From: Streptomyces brevispora
GTDB taxonomy: Bacteria; Actinomycetota; Actinomycetes; Streptomycetales; Streptomycetaceae
Length of the DNA: 64,000 nucleotides
Direction: 5' to 3'
NCBI RefSeq assembly: GCF_007829885.1
Contig: NZ_VIWW01000003.1
Coordinates: 270,514-334,513, forward strand
Position numbers and translations under genes: made by a program. The stretch's first letter is position 1. Each line of letters opens with the position of its first letter. This document shows, piece by piece, positions 42,052 to 53,730 of this stretch. Under the pieces are notes generated by a model that did no database searches, was not told where the DNA came from, and was given only the letters and a program-made list of their open reading frames with translations.

Positions 42052-43836
42052 TCAGGTTGACAGTGCTGGGGCCGGGGAGTCTGGGGTGGTTTTTGAGTCC
42101 CTGGCTGCTGTCTGGTTGGTATGGGTCAGGGCCGTCCTGCTCCTGGTATGGCTTGGTGTTGTTTCGGTCGTGGGGGTGAGGAAGGTTTGGCGCAGGTGTG
42201 TTGTGAGGTGTTGTGGTGCGGCTGGGTGGAAGCGTCCGGAGAGGTAGCCGTCGGGGCGGATCAGGAGGGCTTCGCCGTCACGTGGTGTGTAGGCGTCGTG
42301 GAATTCGCCTGCTGTGTCGTGTACCCGTGGTGGGTGCAGGCCGACCGGGCGGGCGTCGTGGGGTACTTCTGCGGCGGTGATCAGGTAGGCGTCGAGCAGG
42401 CCGTGGGCGGCGTGTTGTGCTTCGGCGGCGCAGGCCTCGAGCCGGGCGGCGCCGTCGCCGGAAATGTGTTCCGGGCCCGCGAACAGCAGCAGTACGTGTC
42501 GCGGGGTGCGCAGCAGGTCGAACAGGCGCCGGGGGTAGGAGGCGAGGTCGCTCTGCAGGCCGCGGCAGTCCGGTGCCCGGTCGCCGGGGGCGGGACCGGC
42601 CGCGGGTGTGCTGTCCGCTGCTTGCGGTTGGACCAGCGGGCTGTCCGGGTAGGCGATCAGCAGCTGGGCCTGGCGCCGCAGTGTCGTCTCGGTGTCGTCC
42701 CCGTTGTTGCTGAGGCCGGAGCGGGCGTGGCGGACGGTGCGGGCGTGGCGGACGGTGCGGTTGACCACCTCTTGTGCGACCGGGTGGCGTTCGGTGTGGT
42801 AGCTCTCCAGTACGTCGTCGGTGGCCAGACCGCGGACGGCCAGGGCCAGTTTCCAGGCAAGGTTGTGGGCGTCCTGCACTCCGGTGTTCAGACCCTGGCC
42901 GCCGATCGGCGGGTGGATGTGTGCGGCGTCTCCGGCGACGAAGAGGCGGCCGTTGCGGTACTGGTTCACCAGGCGGTGGCTGATCCGGAAGGCGGACGAC
43001 CAGCGGAGGGTGGAGGCGGTCGTGGGTTCTGGGGACAGCCGGTCGAGCACGTCCTGGATCTGGCCGAGGTCCGGTCCGCGGCCGCCTCCCATCCCGTCCG
43101 GGGCGCTCGAGTCGTCTTCGTCCCCGGTTCGGGTGCGGGGGCGCAGCATCGACAGCCAGTACCGGCGAACGCCGGGCATCGGAATGCAGACGAGCATGTC
43201 GTCCATGGTGCCGTTGGCGTCCAGGTTCACGGAGCGCATGCTGTAGCCGGCGGGCAGTTCCCAGTCGACTTCGACGTCGCCGATCATGTACTGCTCGGGG
43301 AAGGCGTCGCCCTCGAAGGTCAGCCCGGCGGCTTTGCGGACCAGGCTGTGTGCGCCGTCGCAGCCCACGACGTAGCGGGCGTGCAGATGCTCGGTCCGGC
43401 CGTCGGCGTGCGCGAGGACGGCCTCGACCTCGTCGGGGCGTACTTCCACCGAGCGGAGTTCGGTCGGCCGCTCCACCTCTGTGCCGAAGCGCGCGAGGTG
43501 CTCGGTGAGCAGCCGTTCGGTTGCGTACTGGGGCAGTGTGGTGAAGGGGTAGGGGATCTCGGGTGGCAGAGTCAGCTCGGAGCGGGGGGCCGCCTTGCCG
43601 TTGATGAAGACGAGCTGGCCCAGGTGTGGCACCGCGGCGTCCAGTGCCTCGCGGACCAGGCCCATGGTGTCCCACATCTCCAGTGTGCGGGGCACGATGC
43701 CGATGGCTTTGGCGAAGGGTTCCGGGGCGGCCAGCCGGTCGATGATGCGGCAGTCCACGCCGTGGCGCCGCAGTTCGGCCGCAGTCGTCAGGCCCACCGG
43801 GCCCGCGCCCACTACGAGTACGTCGACATCGGCCAT
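42052..43836 (-). CDS. FAD-dependent aromatic monooxygenase (PheA/TfdB class)
   Basis: 594 residues from ATG 43834-43836, with GAGGGAG upstream. FAD motif VLVVGAGPVGLTTAAELRRHG, substrate/FAD motif RYVVGCDGAHSLVRKAAG (DG motif), and second FAD motif GRLFVAGDAAHIHPPIGGQG with LNTGVQDAHNLAWKLALA. A thioredoxin-like C-domain ends in a Thr/Ser/Pro-rich tail. Class A flavoprotein hydroxylases of this type act on phenols, polyketides or antibiotics such as rifampicin. An 18-bp internal duplication encodes RTVRHA twice. It is an intact gene in a region of IS relics; no pathway partners are adjacent. Confidence 0.92.
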   Translation of the reverse strand: MADVDVLVVGAGPVGLTTAAELRRHGVDCRIIDRLAAPEPFAKAIGIVPRTLEMWDTMGLVREALDAAVPHLGQLVFINGKAAPRSELTLPPEIPYPFTTLPQYATERLLTEHLARFGTEVERPTELRSVEVRPDEVEAVLAHADGRTEHLHARYVVGCDGAHSLVRKAAGLTFEGDAFPEQYMIGDVEVDWELPAGYSMRSVNLDANGTMDDMLVCIPMPGVRRYWLSMLRPRTRTGDEDDSSAPDGMGGGRGPDLGQIQDVLDRLSPEPTTASTLRWSSAFRISHRLVNQYRNGRLFVAGDAAHIHPPIGGQGLNTGVQDAHNLAWKLALAVRGLATDDVLESYHTERHPVAQEVVNRTVRHARTVRHARSGLSNNGDDTETTLRRQAQLLIAYPDSPLVQPQAADSTPAAGPAPGDRAPDCRGLQSDLASYPRRLFDLLRTPRHVLLLFAGPEHISGDGAARLEACAAEAQHAAHGLLDAYLITAAEVPHDARPVGLHPPRVHDTAGEFHDAYTPRDGEALLIRPDGYLSGRFHPAAPQHLTTHLRQTFLTPTTETTPSHTRSRTALTHTNQTAARDSKTTPDSPAPALST

Positions 43837-43883
43837 GATCGGGCTCCCTCGTCGTCCGGAATCAGTTCCCGAGCCAGTGTGCT

Positions 43884-44620
43884 TCACCAGGTTGCGTTGA
43901 TCCGGCAGGGTTGAGGGTGTGTCATGGCTGGCCGATCTGTGCGGTGGTTCCTCCAGGTCTGATGCTGGAAGGGGGCTTGTTGGTGTGTGGGGTGCCGGCC
44001 GGCCTGGTGTGTTGCTGGTTTGCTGAGAGACGGAATTGGCGGTTCGGTGTTGGGTGGTCGGGGTGTGTGAGCTGGGGTTATGTGTTCCGTGTTGAGGTCG
44101 GCAGTGTTCGTTGTAGGTAGTTCTGGCGTGCCATGGCCCGGTTGGTGTTTGTGCTGGTCAGGGCTGCTTCTGCTGTTTGTTGGGTGGGGTTGGCGGTCTT
44201 GGGTGCGGGGGTGGTGGTGGGTTTCGGCGAGGTGGTCGAGGCAGATGGCCTCGGGTGTGGTCTTGGTGATGTGTTCGGTGCCGTCGCTGATGGCGGTGAT
44301 GGCGGTGGTGGCTGGTTGGCGGATCAGTCGGGTGAGGGATCCGGTGCGGCCGGTGGTGCGCTGGTGGAGGCAGGTGGCGTGGCGGGGGAGTGTTCCGGGT
44401 TGGTGGTGCTGGAGGTCGAGGTGGTATTCGATGGCGGTGGTGACGTCGCGGAACGGCTGGTGGGTGCTGTGGCGGGCGGGGAGGGGGCCGCAGCTGACCA
44501 GGGTGGCGCGTCCGGCGAGCTGGGTGCCTCTCACGCCGGTGAACAGGGGGTGTCGGTGACGTTGATGCCGGCGTGGACGAAGGTCGCGGCGACGCGCTCA
44601 CGCCTGGAGGACGTGGTCGC
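43884..44620 (-). pseudogene. TniB-like AAA ATPase (transposition helper) relic
   Basis: The recognisable part (about 44180-44620) reads RRERVAATFVHAGINVTDTP, then after a one-base shift LFTGVRGTQLAGRATLVSCG, PFRDVTTAIEYHLDLQHHQP, CLHQRTTGRTGSLTRLIRQ, ISDGTEHITKTTPEAICLDH. This is the C-terminal half of TniB-type NTP-binding transposition proteins. The Walker A/B half is missing. The downstream frame to 43884 is a low-complexity His/Pro/Thr extension. The region shows a strong G/T bias on the plus strand. Confidence 0.6.
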
Positions 44621-44689
44621 CGGCAGCGAGGACGTGACAGTCCAGGGGAGGTGACGGTGAGGACGCGGTGGCGGGCGGCGGGCGGTCGT

Positions 44690-45519
44690 GCTTCGCCGAG
44701 CTGAAGGCCGATCCGGAGGCCCGGGGGCACGGGGCCGGAGGCCCTGCCGGCGGAGGTGAACAAGCTCCAGCGAGTGCGGCGGCCGGAGCTGCCCGCGGGC
44801 TTGTTCGCGGACGTGTCGCAAAAGCTGCTGGAGGCGTGGCGTGGCGTGGCGTGGCGGCGCGGGCGTCGGGGGAGTGCCCGGCGAACCTGGAGCGTATGAG
44901 ACCGGCGTGACGGCTGATGCTGCCGGCCGCGCTGTGTCATGTGCGGCAGAGGGAGGTCACCGATTTGCTGGTGGACCTGTTCATCCGGCTCGTGCTGAAG
45001 ATCAATACCCGAGCGGAGGGCCGACAAGGAGTTGAACGCCGAGCTGAGGAAGATCCGGGGCGAGGAGGGCGTGCTGCTGCGGAGTGTGGAGGCGGCGTTG
45101 TCGGAGCCGTCCGGCACGGTGCGGTGCGGTGGGTGAGCTGCTCCGTGGTCGGCGGGGAGAGGACGCTGAAGGCCCTGGCCGCGGAGGCGGCGGCGAACGA
45201 GGCCCGCTACCAGGCCCGGTCCGCACCGTGCTGTGCTCCTTGTGCGCGGTACACCGGTGGCGGGTGCTCTCCCCCCTTTTTTTGCTGGGCGCGCTGGGGC
45301 TGACGTGCAGCAGCACCGTCTACCGGCCGGTGATGGACGCGATCGATCTGCTTAAGCGGTATCTGAAGCGGCTGTTGAAGGAGGGGGCGTGCTTCGGTCC
45401 CGCGGAGACGGTGCCGCTCGCGGGGGTGGTGCCCGAGCAGTGGCGGGCGGCGGTAGTGGACGAGCGTGGGGCGGGTCGAGCGCATTCCGTGCGAGCTGTG
45501 CGTGTGGGTCGCGCTGTGA
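44690..45519 (+). pseudogene. Tn3-family transposase, 5' part of interrupted relic
   Basis: Readable pieces across several frames: AEVNKLQRVRRPELPAGLFA, RLMLPAALCHVRQREVTDLL, DLFIRLVLKINTRAE, KELNAELRKIRGEEGVLLR, TLKALAAEAAANEARYQAR, YRPVMDAIDLLKRYLKRLL, GVVPEQWRAAVVDERG, ELCVWVAL. This is the N-terminal to middle part of Tn3 TnpA. The first ~250 residues are gone and at least four frameshifts are present. It is cut at 45519 by the insertion of the IS element; the reading resumes at 46888. Confidence 0.75.
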
Positions 45520-45526
45520 GTGGACG

Positions 45527-45931
45527 TTAAGTCCGTTTCTGGTAGCGGCCTCGTCCGGGTTGGGTGAGGAAGCCTTGGCGGAGGAGGCGTGCGAGGCGGC
45601 TTCGGGTGATGTTGACGGATGCCTCGTCGGTGGGCATGTCGAGGAGTTCGTGCAGTTCACGGGCGCGGAATGCCTGGACGGGGTGTTGGTTGAAGGCGTT
45701 CACGATGGCTTGGTAGGCGGTGCTCATCTCGGTCTGGGGTGGGTCGGGTTCGGTTACTGCCGGTGCGGTTTGCCCGATGACCTTCCGGGCGATGTCCAGC
45801 TCCGCGAGTCGGGCCGCGGTCTCGGCCAGGGCGGCGGTGAGGTGTTCGATCTGCCCCTGGAGTTCACCGGCGCGGGCGGTGGCCGCCTCGTGCTGGGCCT
45901 GGAGGCCGGCGAGGAGTTCGGTGACGTTCAC
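45527..45931 (-). CDS. IS accessory protein: coiled coil plus winged-helix-like domain
   Basis: 134 residues beginning with an ATG that overlaps the transposase stop (ATGA), so it is translationally coupled. Residues 1-45 form a coiled coil (LLAGLQAQHEAATARAGELQ ... LTAALAETAARLAELD). The C-terminal ~60 residues look like a winged HTH (AFRARELHELLDMPTDEA, ITRSRLARLLRQGFLTQPGRG). The stop codon is within the terminal inverted repeat. A role in regulating transposition or in end binding is possible but unproven. Confidence 0.78.
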   Translation of the reverse strand: MNVTELLAGLQAQHEAATARAGELQGQIEHLTAALAETAARLAELDIARKVIGQTAPAVTEPDPPQTEMSTAYQAIVNAFNQHPVQAFRARELHELLDMPTDEASVNITRSRLARLLRQGFLTQPGRGRYQKRT

Positions 45932-46818
45932 GCGGCGAGCCCGAGGTCGTCGCGCCAGGCAGGGCTCGGTGTGGTCAGGCGGCGGGCCATGTTCGAGGTG
46001 GAGGCCCAGTAGACGCGTGAGGCGGAGGTGTCGGGGCGGTGGTCGTACTCGCGGGTCAGGCGCCGGTGCAGCAGCAGGGTCCCGTTGACCTGCTCCACGA
46101 TCCAGCGCTTGGGCTGCGGGACGAAGCCCTTGCCCTTGTCGTCCGGGTTGCGGCGGACGATCTCGACGTCGATGTCCTGCAGCACGCCGTGGATCACCAC
46201 TTCGTCCTTGAAGCCCTGGTCCACCAGGGCCTTCTCCAGACGGTTCCCGCAGCGTTCGGCGGCCTGGTCGAGCAGGGCGGTGCCGGCGGCGTTGTCGTGG
46301 GCGGAGGCCGGCAGGACGACTACGCCGATGACCAGGCCCAGAACGTCCACGGCCAGCCCGCGCTTGCGCCCGGACACCTTCTTGTTGACGTCAAGTCCAG
46401 TCGTGGTCCTCGGGACACCGGCTGCCGCACGCACGGACTGGGTGTCGATGATCACGAGGGACGGGTCCTCTAATCGGCGGGCCTTCTCCCGCACCTGGCA
46501 GCGCAGGAGTTCCTGGATCCGCTGGTCCAGGCCGTCCTCGCGCCACAGGGTGAAGTAGTAGAACACCGCTGACCAGGACGGCAGATCGTGCGGCAGATAG
46601 CGCCACTGACAGCCCGTCCGGTTCTGGTAGAAGATCGCGTTCACGACCTCCCGGAGGTCACAGGATCCCGGATCCCCGGTCGCCGACCGCGCCACCCGGT
46701 CCTGCTTCCAGCCCGTGATCACCGGCTCGATCAACGACCACTGCTCGTCCGATAAGTCACTCGGGTACGGCTCTCTGTCCATGCCCTGTATCCCAGCATG
46801 TCCATGCCCAACGCCCAT
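45928..46818 (-). CDS. IS5-family DDE transposase
   Basis: 296 residues from a GTG at 46818; the internal ATG at 46782 (MDREPYPSDLSDEQW) is an alternative start. The N-terminal domain is LSDEQWSLIEPVI ... NAIFYQNRTGCQWRYLPHDL. The catalytic core has the first Asp in SLVIIDTQSVRAAAG, KVSGRKRGLAVDVLG, the second Asp in ALVDQGFKDE, and the Glu in KRWIVEQVNGTLLLHRRLT (the Y/R-(2)-R-(3)-E-(6)-K-like motif of IS5). The frame is complete and the termini match, so the element may still be active. Confidence 0.92.
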   Translation of the reverse strand: MGVGHGHAGIQGMDREPYPSDLSDEQWSLIEPVITGWKQDRVARSATGDPGSCDLREVVNAIFYQNRTGCQWRYLPHDLPSWSAVFYYFTLWREDGLDQRIQELLRCQVREKARRLEDPSLVIIDTQSVRAAAGVPRTTTGLDVNKKVSGRKRGLAVDVLGLVIGVVVLPASAHDNAAGTALLDQAAERCGNRLEKALVDQGFKDEVVIHGVLQDIDVEIVRRNPDDKGKGFVPQPKRWIVEQVNGTLLLHRRLTREYDHRPDTSASRVYWASTSNMARRLTTPSPAWRDDLGLAA

Positions 46819-46887
46819 CCCGCGTGGCGATCAGTCATACGATCGAGCGATCACGAACCGAGAAAGATCGGACTTAACGTCCACTGA

Positions 46888-48690
<1,803 letters not shown>

Positions 48691-48809
48691 TCCCTGCCGC
48701 GTACTCCCGGGGGCGGACCGGCTGCCGCCGGGTGGTGAGGAGGTGGGGGCCGGTCTTCCGACGGGCTCGGTGACCACGGCCCGGTCAGTGGGCAAGAGCC
48801 GCGCTGGTC

Positions 48810-49268
48810 TCAGCCCCAGGTCTGGCCGGCCGGCTCCTTGACGGTGCGGTTGATCCGGTTGAAGAAGTTGGTCAGCGCGATCTCCAGGTTGATCGCATGG
48901 ATCTGCTCCTCGGTGAAATGAGCGTTGACCTCTTCCCAGATCTCGTCGGTGACGCCCTGCGCACCGTCCTGCAGCCGGGTGGCTCCCTCGGCCAGCGCCA
49001 GTGCCGCGCGCTCCGCGTCGGTGTAGAACGGCGCCTCACGCCACGCCGCCACGTTGTGCAGCCGCTCGTCGGTTTCACCAGCCTTCTTCGCCCCGGTGAC
49101 ACTGGCGTAGATGCACGCCGAGCAGCTGTTGATCTGGCTGACGCGAAGGTGGACCAGCGCAAGCAGCTTCGGGTCGACGCCCCCGGCGGCAATCGCCTTG
49201 TGGAGGTGCTGGACCGCGGTCCACACATCGGCGTTTTTCGTGTTCTTGTTCTTGAGCCGGTTTTCCAT
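48810..49268 (-). CDS. Carboxymuconolactone decarboxylase / AhpD-like protein
   Basis: 152 residues from ATG 49266-49268 (AAGGAG upstream). The AhpD core is LALVHLRVSQINSCSACIYASVTGAKKAGETDERL, with redox-type Cys49 and Cys52 (CSAC), followed by AWREAPFYTDAERAALALAEG and INLEIALTNFFNRINR. Members are alkylhydroperoxidase-like. It is divergent from an ECF41 sigma gene, the usual genomic pairing of ECF41 with CMD-type proteins, so it is probably the sigma factor's target or partner. Confidence 0.93.
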   Translation of the reverse strand: MENRLKNKNTKNADVWTAVQHLHKAIAAGGVDPKLLALVHLRVSQINSCSACIYASVTGAKKAGETDERLHNVAAWREAPFYTDAERAALALAEGATRLQDGAQGVTDEIWEEVNAHFTEEQIHAINLEIALTNFFNRINRTVKEPAGQTWG

Positions 49269-49312
49269 GTGAGAGTGCACTCCTTCATCGGGATACGTTG
49301 CGGGGCTTTCGC

Positions 49313-49330
49313 CCGTCACCCCTATGACGG
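49313..49330. promoter_or_regulatory. Dyad CCGTCA-CCCCTA-TGACGG in the ECF41/CMD divergent promoter
   Basis: Perfect 6-bp arms in the 86-bp divergent region. GTCA elements may form the -35 of ECF-type promoters facing each way, but I could not fit a complete promoter. Confidence 0.4.
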
Positions 49331-49354
49331 AGCAGCTTCCAGAGAGGTAACACC

Positions 49355-50230
49355 ATGCCAGGCACCCAGCCCACGGATCCGATCGGTGACGCCTTCGAGG
49401 CCCACCGTGACCGGCTCCGAGCCGTCGCCTACCGCGTGCTCGGATCACACGCCGACGCGGAGGACGCGGTCCAAGAGGCGTGGTTACGTCTCGCCCGCCA
49501 GGACACCGACACCATCAACAACCTCGGCGGCTGGCTGACCACCGTGGTCGGACGCATCAGCCTCGATGTCCTGCGCTCACGCGGGGTCCGGCCGGAGCTC
49601 TCCTTCGACACCCAGCTGCCCGAGTTCACCGTGACGCTCGACGACGCTCCTGCTCCGGAAGAGCTCGTGGCACTCGGGGACTCCGTCGGCCTCGCGCTTC
49701 TCACGGTCCTCGACTCGCTGCGCCCGGACGAACGACTGGCGTTCGTGCTGCACGACGTGTTCGCCGTGCCCCACGGGGAGATCGGCGCGATTCTCGGCAA
49801 GTCCGCCGACGCGACCAAAATGCTCACCAGCCGCGCCCGCAGGAAAGTACAGACCGCCCGGCAACCGGCGGGCGCCGGGCGTCAGCAACGCGAGGTGGTC
49901 CAAGCCTTCCTGGCCGCGGCCGGTGAGGGCCGGTTCGAGCAGCTGCTGCAGGTTCTCCACCCCGAAGTGAAGTTCACCGTCCACACCCCGAACGGCACGT
50001 TCGTCACACTCGGAGCCACCGAAGTCGCCACCCGCGCACGAGTGGCCGCCAGCGCGGCACGAGGACATGCGGCGACCGTCAACGGCCGCCCCGGCATCAT
50101 CTCCTGGAGCGAAGACGGCACCCCGCTCTCCGTCCTCGCCTTCACCGTCACCGACGGCCGCATCACCGAGATCACCGCCGTGGTCGACCCGGCCGAACTC
50201 GCGTTGATGGACCTGCCGAACCCGGTATGA
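49355..50230 (+). CDS. sigJ: ECF41-family RNA polymerase sigma factor (SigJ)
   Basis: 291 residues from ATG 49355 (AGAGAGG upstream). Region 2 is FEAHRDRLRAVAYRVLGSHADAEDAVQEAWLRL (in the sequence as one helix pair). Region 4 is LDSLRPDERLAFVLHDVFAVPHGEIGAILGKSADATKMLTSRARRKV. The ~100-residue C-terminal extension is SnoaL-like (VVQAFLAAAGEGRFEQLLQV, HPEVKFTV, VLAFTVTDGRITEITAVVDP) and contains NGRPG, the conserved element that modulates ECF41 activity. These sigma factors have no anti-sigma gene and are controlled by their own extension. Confidence 0.95.
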   Translation: MPGTQPTDPIGDAFEAHRDRLRAVAYRVLGSHADAEDAVQEAWLRLARQDTDTINNLGGWLTTVVGRISLDVLRSRGVRPELSFDTQLPEFTVTLDDAPAPEELVALGDSVGLALLTVLDSLRPDERLAFVLHDVFAVPHGEIGAILGKSADATKMLTSRARRKVQTARQPAGAGRQQREVVQAFLAAAGEGRFEQLLQVLHPEVKFTVHTPNGTFVTLGATEVATRARVAASAARGHAATVNGRPGIISWSEDGTPLSVLAFTVTDGRITEITAVVDPAELALMDLPNPV

Positions 50231-51180
50231 CCCCTACCGGCGACCCCTGCTTGTCTTCCATGTGGTGTCGGTCCTCGTCATCGAGGCGGCGCCGGTGCCG
50301 TACCCGTGGTGGCTGAAGTTCCTCGGCATCGTGCTGTTCGCGCTGGGTTTCGCACCGTTGATGCAGCCCACCTGGTACGAGATCGCCACCACGGCCGTGC
50401 TGGGCGCGCTCGCCGCGGCTCTCGCGGTCACCGCCGACCGCGTGCTGCGGCTGCACCGGTTCCTTCCGCTCACGGTGTCAACGGCGGTCTCTGTCGTCAC
50501 GATCGAACTGTTCGCCGACAATCCTGCGCACGGCGGTCCCGTCCTGCTGATGCTCCCTGCGCTGTTCTACTTCGTCCCCGGGGACTACCTGAGCGCGGCG
50601 ACCGCCGAGCTGGCCGCCGGCCTGATCACCACCGGTGCGCTACGGCTCGTCTACTCCGTCTTCCTACTGGTCCAGCTGTACGTCGGCGTCCTGCTCGGCG
50701 TCCTGTTCACCGGCTCCTCCCCCCACGCCCTCTTCGACGTCGCCGCCCACTCCGACCTACCCCGGTGGGCGCTGTTCCTGGCCTGGATCGTCTTCACAGC
50801 GGGCACCCTGCTCGCCTTCGCGACCCCCCCTGCGCTTCTTCTGGCCGCTGCTCCTGCTCGTCTACGTCACCGTCGGCGTGCAGTCGGCGCTCACGAAGTT
50901 CGCCGGGGAGACGGGCAGCACCTTCGCCGCCGCGGCTACGCTGATCGCGCGCGGGCCGCGCCGTCCACCCCGGCTGATCCTGATCCTGCCCGGCTTCTTC
51001 ACGCTCGCCGTCGGCTCGCTCGGCATGCGCGGCCTGACCACTTTGGTCGGCGGCTATGTCGAGGGTTCCAGGACCTGCTGAAGCTGGTCACGATCGTCGC
51101 CGCCCTCGCCATCGGCCTTGTGGTCGGCGAAGCACTCACGCAGGGGCACAGCGAAACCCAGGCCGGGCGGCACCATGACG
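50227..51180 (+). pseudogene. Truncated, frameshifted ThrE-type threonine/serine exporter
   Basis: Membrane segments typical of the ThrE C-terminal half are read in several frames: VVSVLVIEAAP, LFALGFAPLMQPTWYEIATT, VLLMLPALFYFVPGDYLSAA, VQLYVGVLLGVLFTGSS, WALFLAWIVFTAGTLLAF, then after shifts SALTKFAGETGSTFAAAAT, LILPGFFTLAVGSLGMRGLT and LLKLVTIVAALAIGLVVGEA. The N-terminal DUF1212 domain is missing. The 5' end overlaps the sigma gene stop, so a deletion probably joined them. Not likely functional. Confidence 0.75.
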
Positions 51181-51431
51181 CGCGCACTGGCAGCCCTCAC
51201 CGAGCAGGACGACGCGGCCCCGCATGAGCCGGGCCGCCCGCAGCACGGCCGACGCCGGTTCTCGCCGAGCTCGTGGTCCGACCGAAGGGCGCATGACGCG
51301 TGCTCCTCCGGTTGGATCAGCCGGCAAGCGGATCACCAGCGGCCGTGGTTTCGTGCACTTGGAAGAAGTTCGCCCGCTTTCCGGAAGAGAAGCGGGCCAA
51401 AGCAAGGTGCGCGCAGCGGAATCGAGGACGG

Positions 51432-52007
51432 ATGACCAAGTACAAGGTCGGCTACATAGTAGGAAGCCTGGCGACTCACTCCATCAACCGAACGCTCTCC
51501 CAAGCCTTGATCCGGCTGGCCCCACCAGACTTGGAGTTCGATGAGATTCCGATCAAGGACCTTCCGCTCTACAGCTACGACTACGACAGTGACTTTCCTG
51601 TCGAGGGCAGGAAACTCAAGTCTTCCATCATTTCCGTCGACGCCATTCTGTTCGTTACCCCGGAATACAATCGATCAATCCCCGGCGCCCTGAAGAACGC
51701 CATCGACTGGGCCAGCCGTCCCTGGGGCGACAATTCATTCACGCACAAACCGTCCGCGGTGATCGGAGCCTCCCCCGGCGCCATCGGGACAGCCATCGCC
51801 CAGCAGAGCCTTCGCAGCGTCCTCAGCTACTGCAACTCTCCGCAAATGAACGCGCCCGAGGCCTACATCAGATTCAGACCGGAGGTGTTCACGGAAGATG
51901 GCCAGGTCACCAATAGCGACACGGAAGAATTCCTGCGGCGCTTCATGGAGGAATTTCGCGATCACATCGTACGCGTGCTCTCCGTGCTGCCTCCCAGGGA
52001 AACGTGA
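51432..52007 (+). CDS. NADPH-dependent FMN reductase (NAD(P)H:quinone/azo-reductase type)
   Basis: 191 residues from ATG 51432 (GAGG upstream). Flavodoxin-like: YIVGSLATHSINRTLSQALI (phosphate loop), IPIKDLPLYSYDYD, VTPEYNRSIPGALKNAIDWASRP (family signature PEYN-x-S-x-PGxLKNAIDW), AVIGASPGAIGTAIAQQSLR. It reduces FMN or quinones with NADPH. Its codon use is slightly less GC-biased than neighbouring genes, which together with the surrounding relics hints at transfer. Confidence 0.92.
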   Translation: MTKYKVGYIVGSLATHSINRTLSQALIRLAPPDLEFDEIPIKDLPLYSYDYDSDFPVEGRKLKSSIISVDAILFVTPEYNRSIPGALKNAIDWASRPWGDNSFTHKPSAVIGASPGAIGTAIAQQSLRSVLSYCNSPQMNAPEAYIRFRPEVFTEDGQVTNSDTEEFLRRFMEEFRDHIVRVLSVLPPRET

Positions 52008-52109
52008 TGCCCTCCACGCCTTCTGTTAGCCATCTGGTTCGGCGACCGATCTTGTTGGGGCGCACGGGCTTCCTGGAGTGCAGCATGTGCTGAAAGTCAT
52101 GCCGGGGTG

Positions 52110-52413
52110 TTATTCGGCTTCGGGTGTTCGTCCGGGCGGCGGTGTGGACGTTTGAGGGTGCGCAACGAACACATAGGCCGCGACGGCGACGACGGCGCCG
52201 ATCACCGGACCGCGCCCCGGAGATGGGGCCGAACACGTAGACGGCAGCGGCGATGACGAAAGCGAACGAGAAACCGATGATCTCTATCGCGGCGTAGCCC
52301 AGCTGGCCCTTGCCCACCACCAAGGCGGCTACGAACGAGCCCGCCCCGAAGATCACCAGTAGCGCGGTGCCGATCGCCTCCGCGGCCGACCGCCGCCACA
52401 GCTCCGCGGTCAT
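52110..52413 (-). pseudogene. Aquaporin/MIP-family gene with internal deletion
   Basis: Starts MTAELWRRSAAEAIGTALLV then IFGAGSFVAALVVGKGQLGY, FVIAAAVYVFGPISGA, as in the first two helices of MIP channels. Directly after GPISGA, where HxNPAVT should follow, the sequence jumps frame to PVIGAVVAVAAYVFVAHPQT, the last helix of the same family, and stops at 52110. Both NPA half-helices are deleted, so no pore can form. Confidence 0.78.
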
Positions 52414-52499
52414 GCATGCTCACCCCGATAGCTCGAGCGCGCCGGGGGTGCACGCCCAGCGTCAGGGGTGTTGGCCGTGCACCGGCCGGCTACATCGGA

Positions 52500-53645
<1,146 letters not shown>

Positions 53646-53730
53646 CGTGTGCTCCTCTCCACCGAGTCCGCGGCGTTTCGCGGTTTCACCAGCTCAGCCA
53701 CGTGGTCCGCTCAGTGGCCGGGTGCTCTGT

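Larger units (their letters stand above)
45520..46884 (-). mobile_element. Intact IS5-family insertion sequence, 1365 bp, with 16-bp TIRs and TGA target duplication
   Basis: Terminal inverted repeats GTGGACGTTAAGTCCG (45520-45535) and its exact complement CGGACTTAACGTCCAC (46869-46884). Both ends are flanked by TGA (45517-45519 and 46885-46887), a TNA duplication as expected for the IS1031-type branch of IS5. It encodes a DDE transposase (45928-46818) and an accessory protein (45527-45931). The stop codon of the accessory gene lies inside the left TIR. Removing the IS and one TGA rejoins the Tn3 reading frame (VWVAL and DVVRRRETW). Confidence 0.9.

Noticed and set aside
42121..43914. A 597-codon plus-strand frame
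   Set aside because: Antisense to the FAD monooxygenase gene, whose FAD motifs are unmistakable.
44158..45117. A 319-codon minus-strand frame of Pro/Arg/His composition
   Set aside because: It overlaps a TniB relic and a Tn3 relic on opposite strands; the low-complexity translation is out of frame with both.
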